This document shows positions 26,191 to 34,641 of a stretch of DNA of 64,000 nucleotides, one piece after another. This stretch comes from Symplocastrum torsivum CPER-KK1 (lineage in GTDB: Bacteria; Cyanobacteriota; Cyanobacteriia; Cyanobacteriales; Coleofasciculaceae). Position numbers and translations under genes: made by a program. The stretch lies in contig JAHHIF010000008.1 of the NCBI GenBank assembly GCA_019358875.1, positions 1-64,000 of the forward strand, written 5' to 3'. Under the pieces are notes generated by a model that did not search any database, was not told the DNA's origin, and saw only the letters and a program-made list of their open reading frames with translations. Within the stretch, counting starts at the first letter, position 1; every line of letters begins with the position of its first letter.

Positions 26191-27372
26191 ATGACAAAGA
26201 TGATGAGAATTCTAGTCGCTAGCCACTCCTATATTGTTGACCTCAACTGCGAGAAACTACGAGCATTGGCTCGATTGGAACCTGAAATAGAAGTAACTGT
26301 AGTCGTACCCCGCCGTTGGCGTCCCGGTGGTGTTCAGAACAAGATAATCGAAACCCAGCCGCGTCAGGAAGGCTCGTTTCGGGTAGTGCCAGTTTCCAAC
26401 TTTAGTGAAAATAACCAAGGATTGCTAACCTTTGGGGCTGACATCATTTCCCTCTTGCGTCAGTTTCGACCACAGATTATTCAAGTGGAACAAGGTGCTA
26501 AGGCATTAGGCTACGCGCAGCTAATTACGCTGAACAAGCTGATGCGGCTGAAGGCAAAAAATCTGTTTTTTACCTGGTGGAACTTACCCTACGACTTGAA
26601 ATTCCCGGTGTCTGTCCTTGAAGCTTATAACCTACGCAACACTGACGGGGTTATTGCTGGTAATCAGGATGGGGCAGAGGTGTTGCGGCAGCACGGCTAC
26701 CGTGGACTTGTTAAAGTTATGCCTCAGTTGGGTGTGGATGAAAATCGGTTTTGCCCTCAACCACAGCCAGAACTGAAAAGCCAGTTAGGAATTCAACCTG
26801 ATGACTTTGTTGTGGGATTTGTGGGACGGTTTGTTGAAGAAAAAGGGCTGTTAACTCTGGGATTAGCGCTTGCTGGATTAAGAGAGCGTCCCTGGAAGTG
26901 GCTACTACTGGGACGCGGACCCTTGCAGACAGTATTAATGGAAAAAGCCGTTGAGTGGGGTATCAAAGAGCGGCTGATTTGGGTTGAGAGTGTTGCCCAT
27001 GATGAGGTACCCCGTTACATCAATTTAATGAGTACTTTAGTACTGCCTTCAGAAACAAATACTCAATTTAAAACCCTAACTGCTGCAGGCTGGAAGGAAC
27101 AGTTCGGTCATGTGTTGATTGAAGCAATGGCATCTAAGGTACCAGTGATTGGTTCTGATTCTGGGGAAATTCCTTATGTGATTGCAGAGGCAGGATTAAT
27201 ATTTCCGGAGAGGGATGTAGCTGCTTTACAAAAGTGCATACTGTCCTTGATGGAGCAGCCTGAGTTAGCCCAAAAGTTGGTTCGGCTGGGTTATGAACGG
27301 GTGATGAGTCACTATACAAATCAGGCACTAGCAAGGCAAATATTGGGGTTTTATAAGCAATTGCTTGCTTGA
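26191..27372 (+). CDS. GT4-family glycosyltransferase, possibly hormogonium-polysaccharide type (HpsO-like)
   Basis: This GT-B glycosyltransferase is about 394 residues from the ATG at 26191; an open TTG start at 26068 would add 41 residues. The N-terminal Rossmann half begins RILVASHSYIVDLNCEKLRA; the donor half includes VGFVGRFVEEKGLLTLGLAL and the E-x7-E motif (FGHVLIEAMASKVPVIGSD). Retaining GT4 enzymes add sugars to lipid-linked oligosaccharides or exopolysaccharide. From memory it resembles the HpsO-type enzymes of hormogonium polysaccharide synthesis, and a second GT4 gene 1.1 kb downstream supports a polysaccharide locus. Acceptor and sugar are unknown. Confidence 0.75.
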   Translation: MTKMMRILVASHSYIVDLNCEKLRALARLEPEIEVTVVVPRRWRPGGVQNKIIETQPRQEGSFRVVPVSNFSENNQGLLTFGADIISLLRQFRPQIIQVEQGAKALGYAQLITLNKLMRLKAKNLFFTWWNLPYDLKFPVSVLEAYNLRNTDGVIAGNQDGAEVLRQHGYRGLVKVMPQLGVDENRFCPQPQPELKSQLGIQPDDFVVGFVGRFVEEKGLLTLGLALAGLRERPWKWLLLGRGPLQTVLMEKAVEWGIKERLIWVESVAHDEVPRYINLMSTLVLPSETNTQFKTLTAAGWKEQFGHVLIEAMASKVPVIGSDSGEIPYVIAEAGLIFPERDVAALQKCILSLMEQPELAQKLVRLGYERVMSHYTNQALARQILGFYKQLLA

Positions 27373-27481
27373 CATTCTTGCCATCAATAGTATTTAAATA
27401 ATTCCTTGGAGAAAGCTTATTAAGCGTAGCGGAATCTTCAAGCTAAACTAGTGCTTGACTGAGTTATTTTAATCTGAAACT

Positions 27482-28198
27482 ATGGAAACTCTTGCTTATT
27501 TACATCTTGCTTTAGCTGACGAAGCTCCACTAGGCACTAATGAACTAGCGATCGCAACACTCTGGAAATCCCCAAAACTATTGGCAAAGTTTATTGCCTT
27601 CACTGTTGTCCTGAGTGTTGTGGGGATGGCGAGTCAGGCTTCGGCAGCGCTGCGGCAAGGCAACTACAATCCGGAAGTTACGACTCTCCAAGAGCGTTTA
27701 CAGAAGTTGGGCTATCTTAAAGCCAATGCTACTGGTTATTTTGGTTCACTCACCAAAAGGGCAGTGATAGAATTCCAGGAAGCAGAAGGACTGACAGCGG
27801 ATGGCGTTGTTGGTGCAAACACTCAAGCGGCATTAGATGAGCAAGTGGTGAGTAATGCTTCTGATGGTCTATTGAGAGTTGGCGATCGCGGTGAAAAAGT
27901 CAGCGATATCCAAAGACGGCTGGAAGTCGCAGGATATCCTGTGGGTGACATCGGCACGTTTGATGAGGTAACTCTAGAGGCGGTTCAGAAATTCCAGCAA
28001 GAGAAAGGACTCAAGGTAGATGGAATTGTTGGACGACAAACTCTCGCTGCTTTGCCAGAAATCACGCCAAAACTCAAAGAAGAGAAAACGTCTGAACCAG
28101 AATCGTCTACCAGTTGGTACGAGAGCGAATCTGCGCCTTTAGACCCCTTTATTCAGACGCAACCTGATGAGGTAGGAGAGGCAACTCCGTCTCCTTAA
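27482..28198 (+). CDS. Exported peptidoglycan-binding protein (two PG_binding_1 domains)
   Basis: The protein, 238 residues, has an uncharacteristically long N-terminal stretch (1-33), then a hydrophobic export segment (FIAFTVVLSVVGMASQASA, with an AxA-like cleavage site near residue 57) and two PG_binding_1 domains at about 62-120 and 130-185 (LQERLQKLGYL...FQEAEGLTADGVVG; IQRRLEVAGYPVG...FQQEKGLKVDGIVG). The tail is acidic and low-complexity. It should sit in the periplasm, bound to the wall, and carries no catalytic domain. It lies between two glycosyltransferase genes, so it may serve the cell-surface polysaccharide locus. Confidence 0.8.
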   Translation: METLAYLHLALADEAPLGTNELAIATLWKSPKLLAKFIAFTVVLSVVGMASQASAALRQGNYNPEVTTLQERLQKLGYLKANATGYFGSLTKRAVIEFQEAEGLTADGVVGANTQAALDEQVVSNASDGLLRVGDRGEKVSDIQRRLEVAGYPVGDIGTFDEVTLEAVQKFQQEKGLKVDGIVGRQTLAALPEITPKLKEEKTSEPESSTSWYESESAPLDPFIQTQPDEVGEATPSP

Positions 28199-28384
28199 GG
28201 ACGTGAAGCGATCGCAAGATTCTCCTGGTGAAAACGAGATAAGTAGAACCGCAGATAAAAATAGATAAAGGGAGGTGGAGATATTAAGGTTTCCATAACA
28301 GTTTGCGGTAACTTTATCACGGTTTCCTGGAGAGATGAGGTACAGCGGGAGGTGTGTGAAAAAAGAGAGCAAGGAAAACAAAAA

Positions 28385-28410
28385 AGCTGATAGCTGATAG
28401 CTGACAGCTT
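28385..28410. repeat. Heptamer tandem repeat (agctgat)n
   Basis: About three and a half copies of agctgat lie 25 bases before the next glycosyltransferase start. The same heptamer in the opposite orientation occurs at 45668-45694. This is the short tandem repeat type widespread in cyanobacterial intergenic DNA. Confidence 0.6.
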
Positions 28411-28434
28411 TATCGCTGAATTGGCTATGAATTT

Positions 28435-29643
28435 GTGAGCGAACCTCTGAGAATCCTGCAAATTGTCCCTTCAATATCTCTGATTTATGGTGGCCCCAGC
28501 CAGATGGTGATGGGGCTATCCTCTGCGCTTGCTACTCAAGGCGTAGAGGTTACGGTGCTGACAACTGACTCGAATGGAGATGCAGGTCAGCCGCCACTGG
28601 ATGTTCCTCTGGATAAACCAGTTGAGCAGGATGGTTATCAAGTGCGATACTTCCGTTGCTCTCCCTTCCGCCGCTACAAGTTCTCTCTCGACCTATTGCG
28701 CTGGTTATCGCAGCACGCTACGGAATTTGATCTTGCCCATATCCATGCGCTGTTTTCACCAGTGAGTACAGCGGCGGCAATGGTTGCCCGACGCAAGAAG
28801 CTGCCGTATATCCTACGCCCTTTGGGTACACTTGACCCGGCTGATTTACAAAAAAAGCGGCGTTTGAAGCAAGTTTATGCGTCCTTGCTAGAGCGACCTA
28901 ATTTGGCGGGTGCTGCTGGCATTCACTTCACAAGCGCTCAAGAGGCAAAGATTTCAGAACGCTTTGGGACGCATACACCAGATTTGGTAATTCCGTTGGG
29001 TGTGAAGCCGTTAGTGGGGCAACCCAAAGGTCAAGCGCGGACTGAGTTAAATATTCCAGACGACCAGCCTTTGATGCTGTTTATGTCTCGCATCGAGCCA
29101 AAGAAGGGGTTGAATCTGCTTATCCCAGCGCTGGAAAGATTGTTAGCAGGGGCGCACGACTGTGTGCGCTCACCAAATTTCCACTTTGTTCTGGCAGGGA
29201 CAAATCCTCAAGACCCAAATTATGAAAACCAGATTCGGGAACAGATAAAGGCTTCACCCCTCTCGTCATCCACTACAATTACAGGTTTTGTTACGGGTGA
29301 ATTGAAGACGACTTTATTACAAGATGCTGATTTGTTTGTCCTGCCGTCTTACTACGAAAACTTCGGCATTGCAGTGGCGGAAGCAATGGTTGCCGGAACG
29401 CCTGTGGTGATTTCTGACCAAGTACATATTTGGCAGGAAGTCAAGGGTGCTGAAGCGGGGTGGGTTTGCCCTTGTGAGGTGGATGCTTTGACTGAGGTTT
29501 TACGAGAGGCGCTTCAGGATGTTGGTGAGCAGAAGCGGCGGGGGGAAAATGCTCAGGAGTATGCTTTGAAAAACTATAGTTGGGATGCGATCGCTCTGGC
29601 AATGATTCAGGCGTACCAAAGAATTGTCAGCCTTCAAAACTAG
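28435..29643 (+). CDS. GT4-family glycosyltransferase, possibly hormogonium-polysaccharide type (HpsP-like)
   Basis: The gene encodes 402 residues. The start is GTG at 28435, immediately followed by EPLRILQIVPSISLIYGGPS, the acceptor-domain N-terminus of GT-B enzymes with the G-G-P-S loop. The donor half has LMLFMSRIEPKKGLNLLIPA and the catalytic E-x7-E motif in FVLPSYYENFGIAVAEAMVA. GT4 enzymes use nucleotide sugars and retain configuration. It is separated from the upstream wall-binding gene by 236 bases containing heptamer repeats. It resembles HpsP-type enzymes from memory, which fits a surface polysaccharide locus; the actual sugar is unknown. Confidence 0.75.
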   Translation: MSEPLRILQIVPSISLIYGGPSQMVMGLSSALATQGVEVTVLTTDSNGDAGQPPLDVPLDKPVEQDGYQVRYFRCSPFRRYKFSLDLLRWLSQHATEFDLAHIHALFSPVSTAAAMVARRKKLPYILRPLGTLDPADLQKKRRLKQVYASLLERPNLAGAAGIHFTSAQEAKISERFGTHTPDLVIPLGVKPLVGQPKGQARTELNIPDDQPLMLFMSRIEPKKGLNLLIPALERLLAGAHDCVRSPNFHFVLAGTNPQDPNYENQIREQIKASPLSSSTTITGFVTGELKTTLLQDADLFVLPSYYENFGIAVAEAMVAGTPVVISDQVHIWQEVKGAEAGWVCPCEVDALTEVLREALQDVGEQKRRGENAQEYALKNYSWDAIALAMIQAYQRIVSLQN

Positions 29644-29712
29644 CGAATACAGGCTTTATGGTCAATTGGCTAAATAGACGCGAAAGTCAGCTTATCTGCT
29701 GGGTAATATAGC

Positions 29713-29728
29713 AGTCACCAGGGTGACT
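29713..29728. promoter_or_regulatory. Perfect 16-base palindrome
   Basis: AGTCACC-AG-GGTGACT is a perfect dyad in the 337-base gap between the second glycosyltransferase and the receiver gene, 70 bases after the former's stop. It could be a short terminator-like hairpin or an operator. The rest of the gap shows no gene. Confidence 0.35.
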
Positions 29729-29980
29729 CTTGACACTCGCTCTCATACTGAAACCTTAACCATCAATCTTTTCCCTTCTGGCTTTTGCCCACTGCTCTCT
29801 GCCTTTTGCTATATCAACTGTCAACATAGATAGGTCTAAAGTAGTACCTCTTGTACCTGACAAACCTTAAGATATCCTTAAGCATTTGTACTCATCTATC
29901 TTCAGAAAGAGGTTGAAGTGCTTGATGCTCATGAATAGTTGTAAAACAACACTTTTTATTGCACTGTAAAAAGCTTTATT

Positions 29981-30463
29981 ATGACAATCACCTTGATGCC
30001 CTATTCGTTAGGTTTACCTCTGCCGAGTAGCAGGGCTAAACCTGTTGTCATGGATATAGATGGTTTACTTAAGGATTTGAGTATACTCCTTGTAGAGGAT
30101 GACCCAGATTCAGCAGAGTTATTTAATTTCATATTTGAAATAGCTGAAGCACAGGTGGTAAATGTGTCTTCAGCGGGTGAAGCTTTGGTAAGACTGGAAA
30201 CCTATAAACCAGATATCCTAGTCAGCAACATTGCCTTACCAGATATAGATGGCTACTCGCTTTTGGAGTTCGTTTATGCTTACGAGACAGCACGGCGAAG
30301 GGAAATTATCGCTGTGGCTGTGACAGCGTCTGCTAGAGATGTCGATCGTGCTAGGGCAATGGCAGTAGGATTCCATGCACATATACCGAAGCCAATTGAG
30401 CCAGTAACGTTAGTTGTCGAGCTTGCCAAACTTAGCGGACGCCTTACTAACCCTGAGGCTTAA
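29981..30463 (+). CDS. Stand-alone receiver-domain protein with Asn at the phospho-acceptor site
   Basis: This is a CheY-like receiver of 160 residues. The acidic pair is present (ILLVEDDPDS), as are the Thr/Ser of AVAVTAS and the Lys of HIPKPIEP. The position of the phosphorylated Asp, however, is Asn83 (PDILVSNIALPDIDG, codon aac). The domain starts near residue 33 after a non-conserved leader. Normally this Asp accepts phosphate from a histidine kinase; Asn cannot do so in the standard way, so the protein probably works as a pseudo-receiver by binding or competition. No kinase gene adjoins. Its nearest intact relative in this window is the receiver of the large hybrid kinase. Confidence 0.8.
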   Translation: MTITLMPYSLGLPLPSSRAKPVVMDIDGLLKDLSILLVEDDPDSAELFNFIFEIAEAQVVNVSSAGEALVRLETYKPDILVSNIALPDIDGYSLLEFVYAYETARRREIIAVAVTASARDVDRARAMAVGFHAHIPKPIEPVTLVVELAKLSGRLTNPEA

Positions 30464-30595
30464 CTCATCCCCCGTAAGTAAGGGTGTGGAATTTCGGGTT
30501 GTTTGTTGTTTGTTATTAGCGGTACTTAAACGAAGTCGAGGATTTACCCTAATCATTGATGATTCAGGACATAGGTAGCATCGGCTTAGCCTTCA

Positions 30596-31369
30596 TCACA
30601 ACCTCCTTTCAACACTTAGCATTCGCCGATAAGAAAGCCATCCCGCTGCTACCATCAAAACAGCAAACACACATAGAAACGAGAAATGTGTTGAAATTTC
30701 TGCCAAATCCTTACCTCCGCCCCAAACCCCTAGTAGTGCTTCATTCATGTGATAAATCGGATTAAATTTTGCAATTTTCAGCAACTTATCCGGAAACAAG
30801 GATGAGGGAAGAAAAGCTCCACCCAAAATCAAAAGCGGTACACCGAAAGCCGCGACTAAAGCATTGACATCCTCTGTGCGTCGCGCAAACTGTGTACCGA
30901 GAACAAATCCTACACCCACATAAGAAATAATGCTGAGTAGGATAATCACTACTCCCAGTGGCACAGAACCCTGAAACTTAGCTCCAAAAAAGGCTGAGAT
31001 AGTGTAAACCAGAAGTGCTTGACCAATACCAATGCAGCTATGAGCAAAAAAGATACCAAGAAAATAGGAGGTTCCACTGAGAGGGGAGATAAATAAGCGC
31101 TTGAGAGTTTGCTGCTCTCGTTCTGCAACTACCGTTGCGACACTACCGCCTAAGCAACTAAAAAACAAGGCGGCACCTACTAAAGTTGAAGGAGCAGCAC
31201 TTTCAAATGCAACTTCTGTTGAGAGCTTCGCCCGTTCTGCCAAAATAAATCCGTTGAGTAAGAGGACAGAAATCGGGAAAATACTCCAAAAAACCAGGCT
31301 GCGGCGTCGTCGCCACAATTCAATCAAAATTCGCTGTGCTACAGCCAAGGTTTCGCGCCAATATTTCAT
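30596..31369 (-). CDS. ABC-2 type transporter permease
   Basis: This protein of 257 residues has about six hydrophobic helices (around 27-45, 63-85, 105-130, 142-165, 173-195, 230-250). The block AEREQQTLKRLFISPLSGTSYF is the conserved coupling region of ABC-2 permeases, and the late FNPIYHMNEALLGVW fits as well. Such permeases export drugs, lipids or polysaccharides with a separate ATPase. No ATPase gene is beside it; it stands alone and diverges from the TetR gene. Putative TetR operators in the shared promoter region suggest joint control, as in drug- or pigment-export regulation. The exported compound is unknown. Confidence 0.75.
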   Translation of the reverse strand: MKYWRETLAVAQRILIELWRRRRSLVFWSIFPISVLLLNGFILAERAKLSTEVAFESAAPSTLVGAALFFSCLGGSVATVVAEREQQTLKRLFISPLSGTSYFLGIFFAHSCIGIGQALLVYTISAFFGAKFQGSVPLGVVIILLSIISYVGVGFVLGTQFARRTEDVNALVAAFGVPLLILGGAFLPSSLFPDKLLKIAKFNPIYHMNEALLGVWGGGKDLAEISTHFSFLCVFAVLMVAAGWLSYRRMLSVERRL

Positions 31370-31394
31370 CGTGAGAGGTTGCTGACTAACCTAT

Positions 31395-31560
31395 AAGGAC
31401 TTACCCCTGTGTCTTGGTGACAGGTTTTAGGTTTTAGGTAGTAGGGTGAAAGGCGAGTCTTGGAGTTAGAATTTCCCAAAGTCCTAATATGACCAAGTTT
31501 TGAGCTAGATTTTCCCCTAAAACCTACCACCTACGCGCCTTAACCTTGATAGAGGTAAGT
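31395..31560. repeat. Imperfect inverted repeat in the divergent promoter region
   Basis: The stretch ttaggttttaggtagtaggg near 31428 pairs imperfectly with cccctaaaacctaccaccta near 31517, as a long hairpin. It lies between the permease and TetR genes. Related strings recur as cyanobacterial tail repeats; whether this one is a mobile relic or a regulatory hairpin is unclear. Confidence 0.35.
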
Positions 31561-31653
31561 ATAAGTACTCAAGAGTGGATAGTTTAAAAGTTTCTAAAGT
31601 CTCGCTAAACTGCTTGACAAAGTTAAGAAAATTTTCAAAACTACTGACTAGTA

Positions 31654-31677
31654 GGTAGTCTACCAATTAATTAGGTA
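31654..31677. promoter_or_regulatory. TetR-type operator upstream of tetR
   Basis: Two overlapping dyads lie 28-51 bases before the GTG start of the TetR gene: GGTAG-T-CTACC (31654-31664) and CTACCAATTAATTAGGTA (31660-31677). The second matches almost exactly the palindrome at 32308-32325 (CTACCAATTAATAGGTAG). Same sequence before the regulator and before the next gene is the hallmark of an operator bound by that regulator; binding itself is inferred. Confidence 0.6.
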
Positions 31678-31704
31678 AGCAGCCAATCTCCCAACTGACT
31701 TGAA

Positions 31705-32289
31705 GTGCTTGATCAAGTTCCATTAGATCCACGCGAACGTATCTTGGCTGCGGCTGAAACTCTTTTCCGTCAAGGGGGTTACAGCAACGTTACGATGCGA
31801 GATATCGCTGAGGAAGTGGGAATTCGTCAGGCATCGCTGTACTATCACTTTCCCAGTAAGGAGCAGTTGTTCATCACCGTGACCGAACAAGTTTTTGCAC
31901 GGCACCGGAATGGTTTACAGCAGGCAATTCATGAGGCTGGGTCAGATCTAAGAGGACAGTTGCACGCGGTTTCCCGTTGGTTCATCTCGCAACCACCTCT
32001 CAATTTTCTGAGTTTAATGCATACTGATGTACCAACTTTGAGCGAGGAACACATTCAGCGATTGTCGTTAATTGCTCAAGAGTCTGTCTTTGATCCACTT
32101 AGGCTAGCCTTCATCGCCGCACAAGAACAAGGTCAGATTAGAGAGGTGAAGCCTACTATCCTCGCTGGTCTTTTTCTGTCGGCGATGGACGGGATGAACT
32201 TTGCTAGTACGTTACCGGGAACCTCACCGAAAGACGTTATTGCATCTGAAGTAATTTCAGTTCTGTTAGACGGATTGCAGCCCCAATAA
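31705..32289 (+). CDS. TetR/AcrR family transcriptional repressor
   Basis: The protein, 194 residues, has a classical TetR DNA-binding domain at about 8-58 (RERILAAAETLFRQGGYSNV, MRDIAEEVGIRQASLYYHF, PSKEQLF) and a helical ligand-binding C-terminus. It starts with GTG at 31705. A ligand binding the C-terminal domain would release it from DNA. Matching palindromes upstream of this gene and between it and the carotenoid-desaturase-like gene suggest that it represses itself and the downstream FAD/Rieske genes, perhaps also the divergent permease. Plausible inducers are carotenoid intermediates or an oxidative signal; this is inference. Confidence 0.85.
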   Translation: MLDQVPLDPRERILAAAETLFRQGGYSNVTMRDIAEEVGIRQASLYYHFPSKEQLFITVTEQVFARHRNGLQQAIHEAGSDLRGQLHAVSRWFISQPPLNFLSLMHTDVPTLSEEHIQRLSLIAQESVFDPLRLAFIAAQEQGQIREVKPTILAGLFLSAMDGMNFASTLPGTSPKDVIASEVISVLLDGLQPQ

Positions 32290-32307
32290 TTTTTTTCGCA
32301 ATTTAAC

Positions 32308-32325
32308 CTACCAATTAATAGGTAG
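32308..32325. promoter_or_regulatory. TetR-type operator before the FAD/Rieske desaturase-like gene
   Basis: The 18-base palindrome CTACCAATTAATAGGTAG lies 19 bases after the tetR stop and 37 bases before the desaturase-like ATG. Only the central letters break the symmetry. It repeats the site upstream of tetR, so both genes are probably under the same repressor. Confidence 0.6.
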
Positions 32326-32361
32326 CTCAAGCTCGTTGTCTGAGGATTTAGCTTTAGTTTC

Positions 32362-34449
32362 ATGAAGAATCAATTCTCCAATTCTCCTGTAGTCCCAGCC
32401 TCCACCCCTATCCAAAAGAACGATGAAAGCGCACAGAACTTCCCTGGAATCTCTCGACGGACGGCGCTGAAGCTATTGGGTGTAGGTGCTGTTGGTGGGA
32501 TGCTGGGGTACTCCCGCTTCTCAAAGCCTCAACCAACGATTTTTCAGCAAGATAGCTTGGATTTACCACGGTATCTGAATCAAGACAGAAGTGTTGTTGT
32601 GGTTGGGGCGGGACTTGCTGGATTAGCCTGTGCGTATGAACTCAGCCAACGTGGGTTTAAAGTAACACTTTTAGAGCGATCGCCTCAGCTAGGAGGGAAA
32701 GTTGCGAGTTGGCAGATCCAAGTGGGGAATGAAACCTTCATGATGGAACATGGCTTCCACGGCTTTTTTCCCCAGTATTACAACCTCAACAGCTTAGTTG
32801 AAGAACTAGAAATTAAAGACAATTTTCTCTCATTAGAGTCCTACTCCGTTGTTTTCCGAGACGGTAAGTATAACCCAGAAGTATTTCGACCCAACCACTC
32901 TGCATTTCCTTGGAATATTGTAGATTTGGCGATCGCTAGTCCCAATTGTCTCAACTGGGGGATAAATCTGATAAAACCGAAACACTGGCAAGTCTTCCAG
33001 GCAATTGGTGGATTCCAGATACCAAGAAGTTTCGATCGTCTCGATCATCTGTCAGTTGCCGAATGGGTAGAGCAAGATTTCCCCCAAGGGCTTTATGACT
33101 TGTATTTTTTACCCTTTGCCAAATCTAGTCTGAACGCGCCAGATGAGCTAAGTGTGGGAGAACTAATGCAGTTCTTCCATTTCTACTTTTTTGGTAACCC
33201 GGAGGGACTGGCGTTTAATGGTACACGTCAGGACATGGGGACAAGTTTAGTGCAGCCAATTGCCAGGGCGATTCAGCGCAATGGCGGCAAGATTGTGACA
33301 GAAGCAACAGTAAGCCGCTTTAACTGGCAGCAAGAACAGATTGATTCCCTCAGCTACCAGCAAGGAAGTATCCAGAGTAATGTTCCCTTTTGGGTGAAGC
33401 GCAACACGATTATGGGAACTAGAGAAGGGGGACAAGGGGGCAACTTTACGGAAATTTCTGAACAAACCGCTTCCTTATCTTCCCAATCCCCTACCGATGC
33501 ACAATCACCAAGCCTGGAATATTACGGTGCTGGGGATGCGGTTTTTGCTGTTGCACCAGGAGACACGAAAGCTGTATCTCTTACTTGCACTCATCAGGGT
33601 TGTACGGTGCAGCACCAAGCTGATGGAAAGTTTCTCTGTCCTTGCCATGGCGCACTCTATGATGCTGAAGGGCGAGTCATTGCAGGGCCAGCTAAACGGG
33701 ATTTACCCCACTTTGAAATTGCTCAACGTGCTGAAGACCAGATACAACTGGTAGGGGTGCAAAGTGTTACCCCTCTAGAGACGGCTGAAGCCACGATTAA
33801 GGCAGATTATTACGTCTTTGCAACAGATGTACCGGGAGTTCAACAGCTATTTAAGCTATGTGAGGGTGAGGTGAATACTCAGGTACACACTCAGGTGGAG
33901 AAATTGAGCATCGCTGACCCCTTTGCTGTTGCCCGATTCTGGTTTGACCGAGATTTTGATTGGGAACACAGCAACTTCTCCTCTTTGTCTGGTTATCAAC
34001 TGACTGACAGCATCACCCTTTACCACCGAATTCAAGATCAATTCATTGATTGGAATCAAAAAACGGGTGGTAGTGTCGTGGAGTTACACGCTTACTGCTA
34101 CAAAGAGAAAGAATTTCCCACTCAGCAAGCACTACTAACAACCTTTGAGCAGGAACTTTATGAGATTGTGCCATCTCTTGCACAGGCGAAGATGCTACAT
34201 AGGGAACTGGTAAATCAGAAGAACTTTTCTGGTTATCCACCTGGTAGCTATGCTGAACGACCAGAAACTGACACAGGTGTCCCGAATCTTATATTTGCTG
34301 GGGATTGGGTGAAGATGCCCTTTCCTTGTGGTTTGATGGAACGGGCAATTAGTAGTGGGTTACTGGCAGCGAATGAGATTCTGCATCGGGAAGGGTTGCA
34401 AAGGCGATCGCTTTTTTCGGTGAATCCAGAAGGTATCTTGAAAATCTAG
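32362..34449 (+). CDS. FAD-dependent carotenoid desaturase-like protein with internal Rieske domain (CruE-like)
   Basis: This protein of 695 residues starts with a twin-arginine-like leader ([18 protein letters not shown] at 32-33), followed by an FAD Rossmann motif ([20 protein letters not shown]) of the phytoene-desaturase/carotene-isomerase superfamily. A Rieske [2Fe-2S] domain is inserted at about 390-450: CTHQGC and [12 protein letters not shown] supply the two Cys-x-His pairs (near residues 408-431). The C-terminal flavoprotein block [19 protein letters not shown] closes the fold. Synechococcus CruE, the beta-carotene desaturase/methyltransferase of synechoxanthin synthesis, is the closest function known to me. 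The next gene is CruH-like, which supports this. A TetR operator is 37 bases upstream. Confidence 0.7.
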   Translation: MKNQFSNSPVVPASTPIQKNDESAQNFPGISRRTALKLLGVGAVGGMLGYSRFSKPQPTIFQQDSLDLPRYLNQDRSVVVVGAGLAGLACAYELSQRGFKVTLLERSPQLGGKVASWQIQVGNETFMMEHGFHGFFPQYYNLNSLVEELEIKDNFLSLESYSVVFRDGKYNPEVFRPNHSAFPWNIVDLAIASPNCLNWGINLIKPKHWQVFQAIGGFQIPRSFDRLDHLSVAEWVEQDFPQGLYDLYFLPFAKSSLNAPDELSVGELMQFFHFYFFGNPEGLAFNGTRQDMGTSLVQPIARAIQRNGGKIVTEATVSRFNWQQEQIDSLSYQQGSIQSNVPFWVKRNTIMGTREGGQGGNFTEISEQTASLSSQSPTDAQSPSLEYYGAGDAVFAVAPGDTKAVSLTCTHQGCTVQHQADGKFLCPCHGALYDAEGRVIAGPAKRDLPHFEIAQRAEDQIQLVGVQSVTPLETAEATIKADYYVFATDVPGVQQLFKLCEGEVNTQVHTQVEKLSIADPFAVARFWFDRDFDWEHSNFSSLSGYQLTDSITLYHRIQDQFIDWNQKTGGSVVELHAYCYKEKEFPTQQALLTTFEQELYEIVPSLAQAKMLHRELVNQKNFSGYPPGSYAERPETDTGVPNLIFAGDWVKMPFPCGLMERAISSGLLAANEILHREGLQRRSLFSVNPEGILKI

Positions 34450-34641
34450 CTTCTACGAGAAAGCCTGAAATTCTAGGGATAAGGGTTTCCTTTTCTTTTT
34501 GAGGCTAGATTTTCTAAGTTTGAACGCAAGTGACTTGACCTATAAGCTGTTTGGTTTGATTGAAAAGATGAAAGATTTGATACATCATGAACACTTTTGA
34601 AAGCGACAATATAGACCTAACTTCGTCTGCAAGCTAACACG

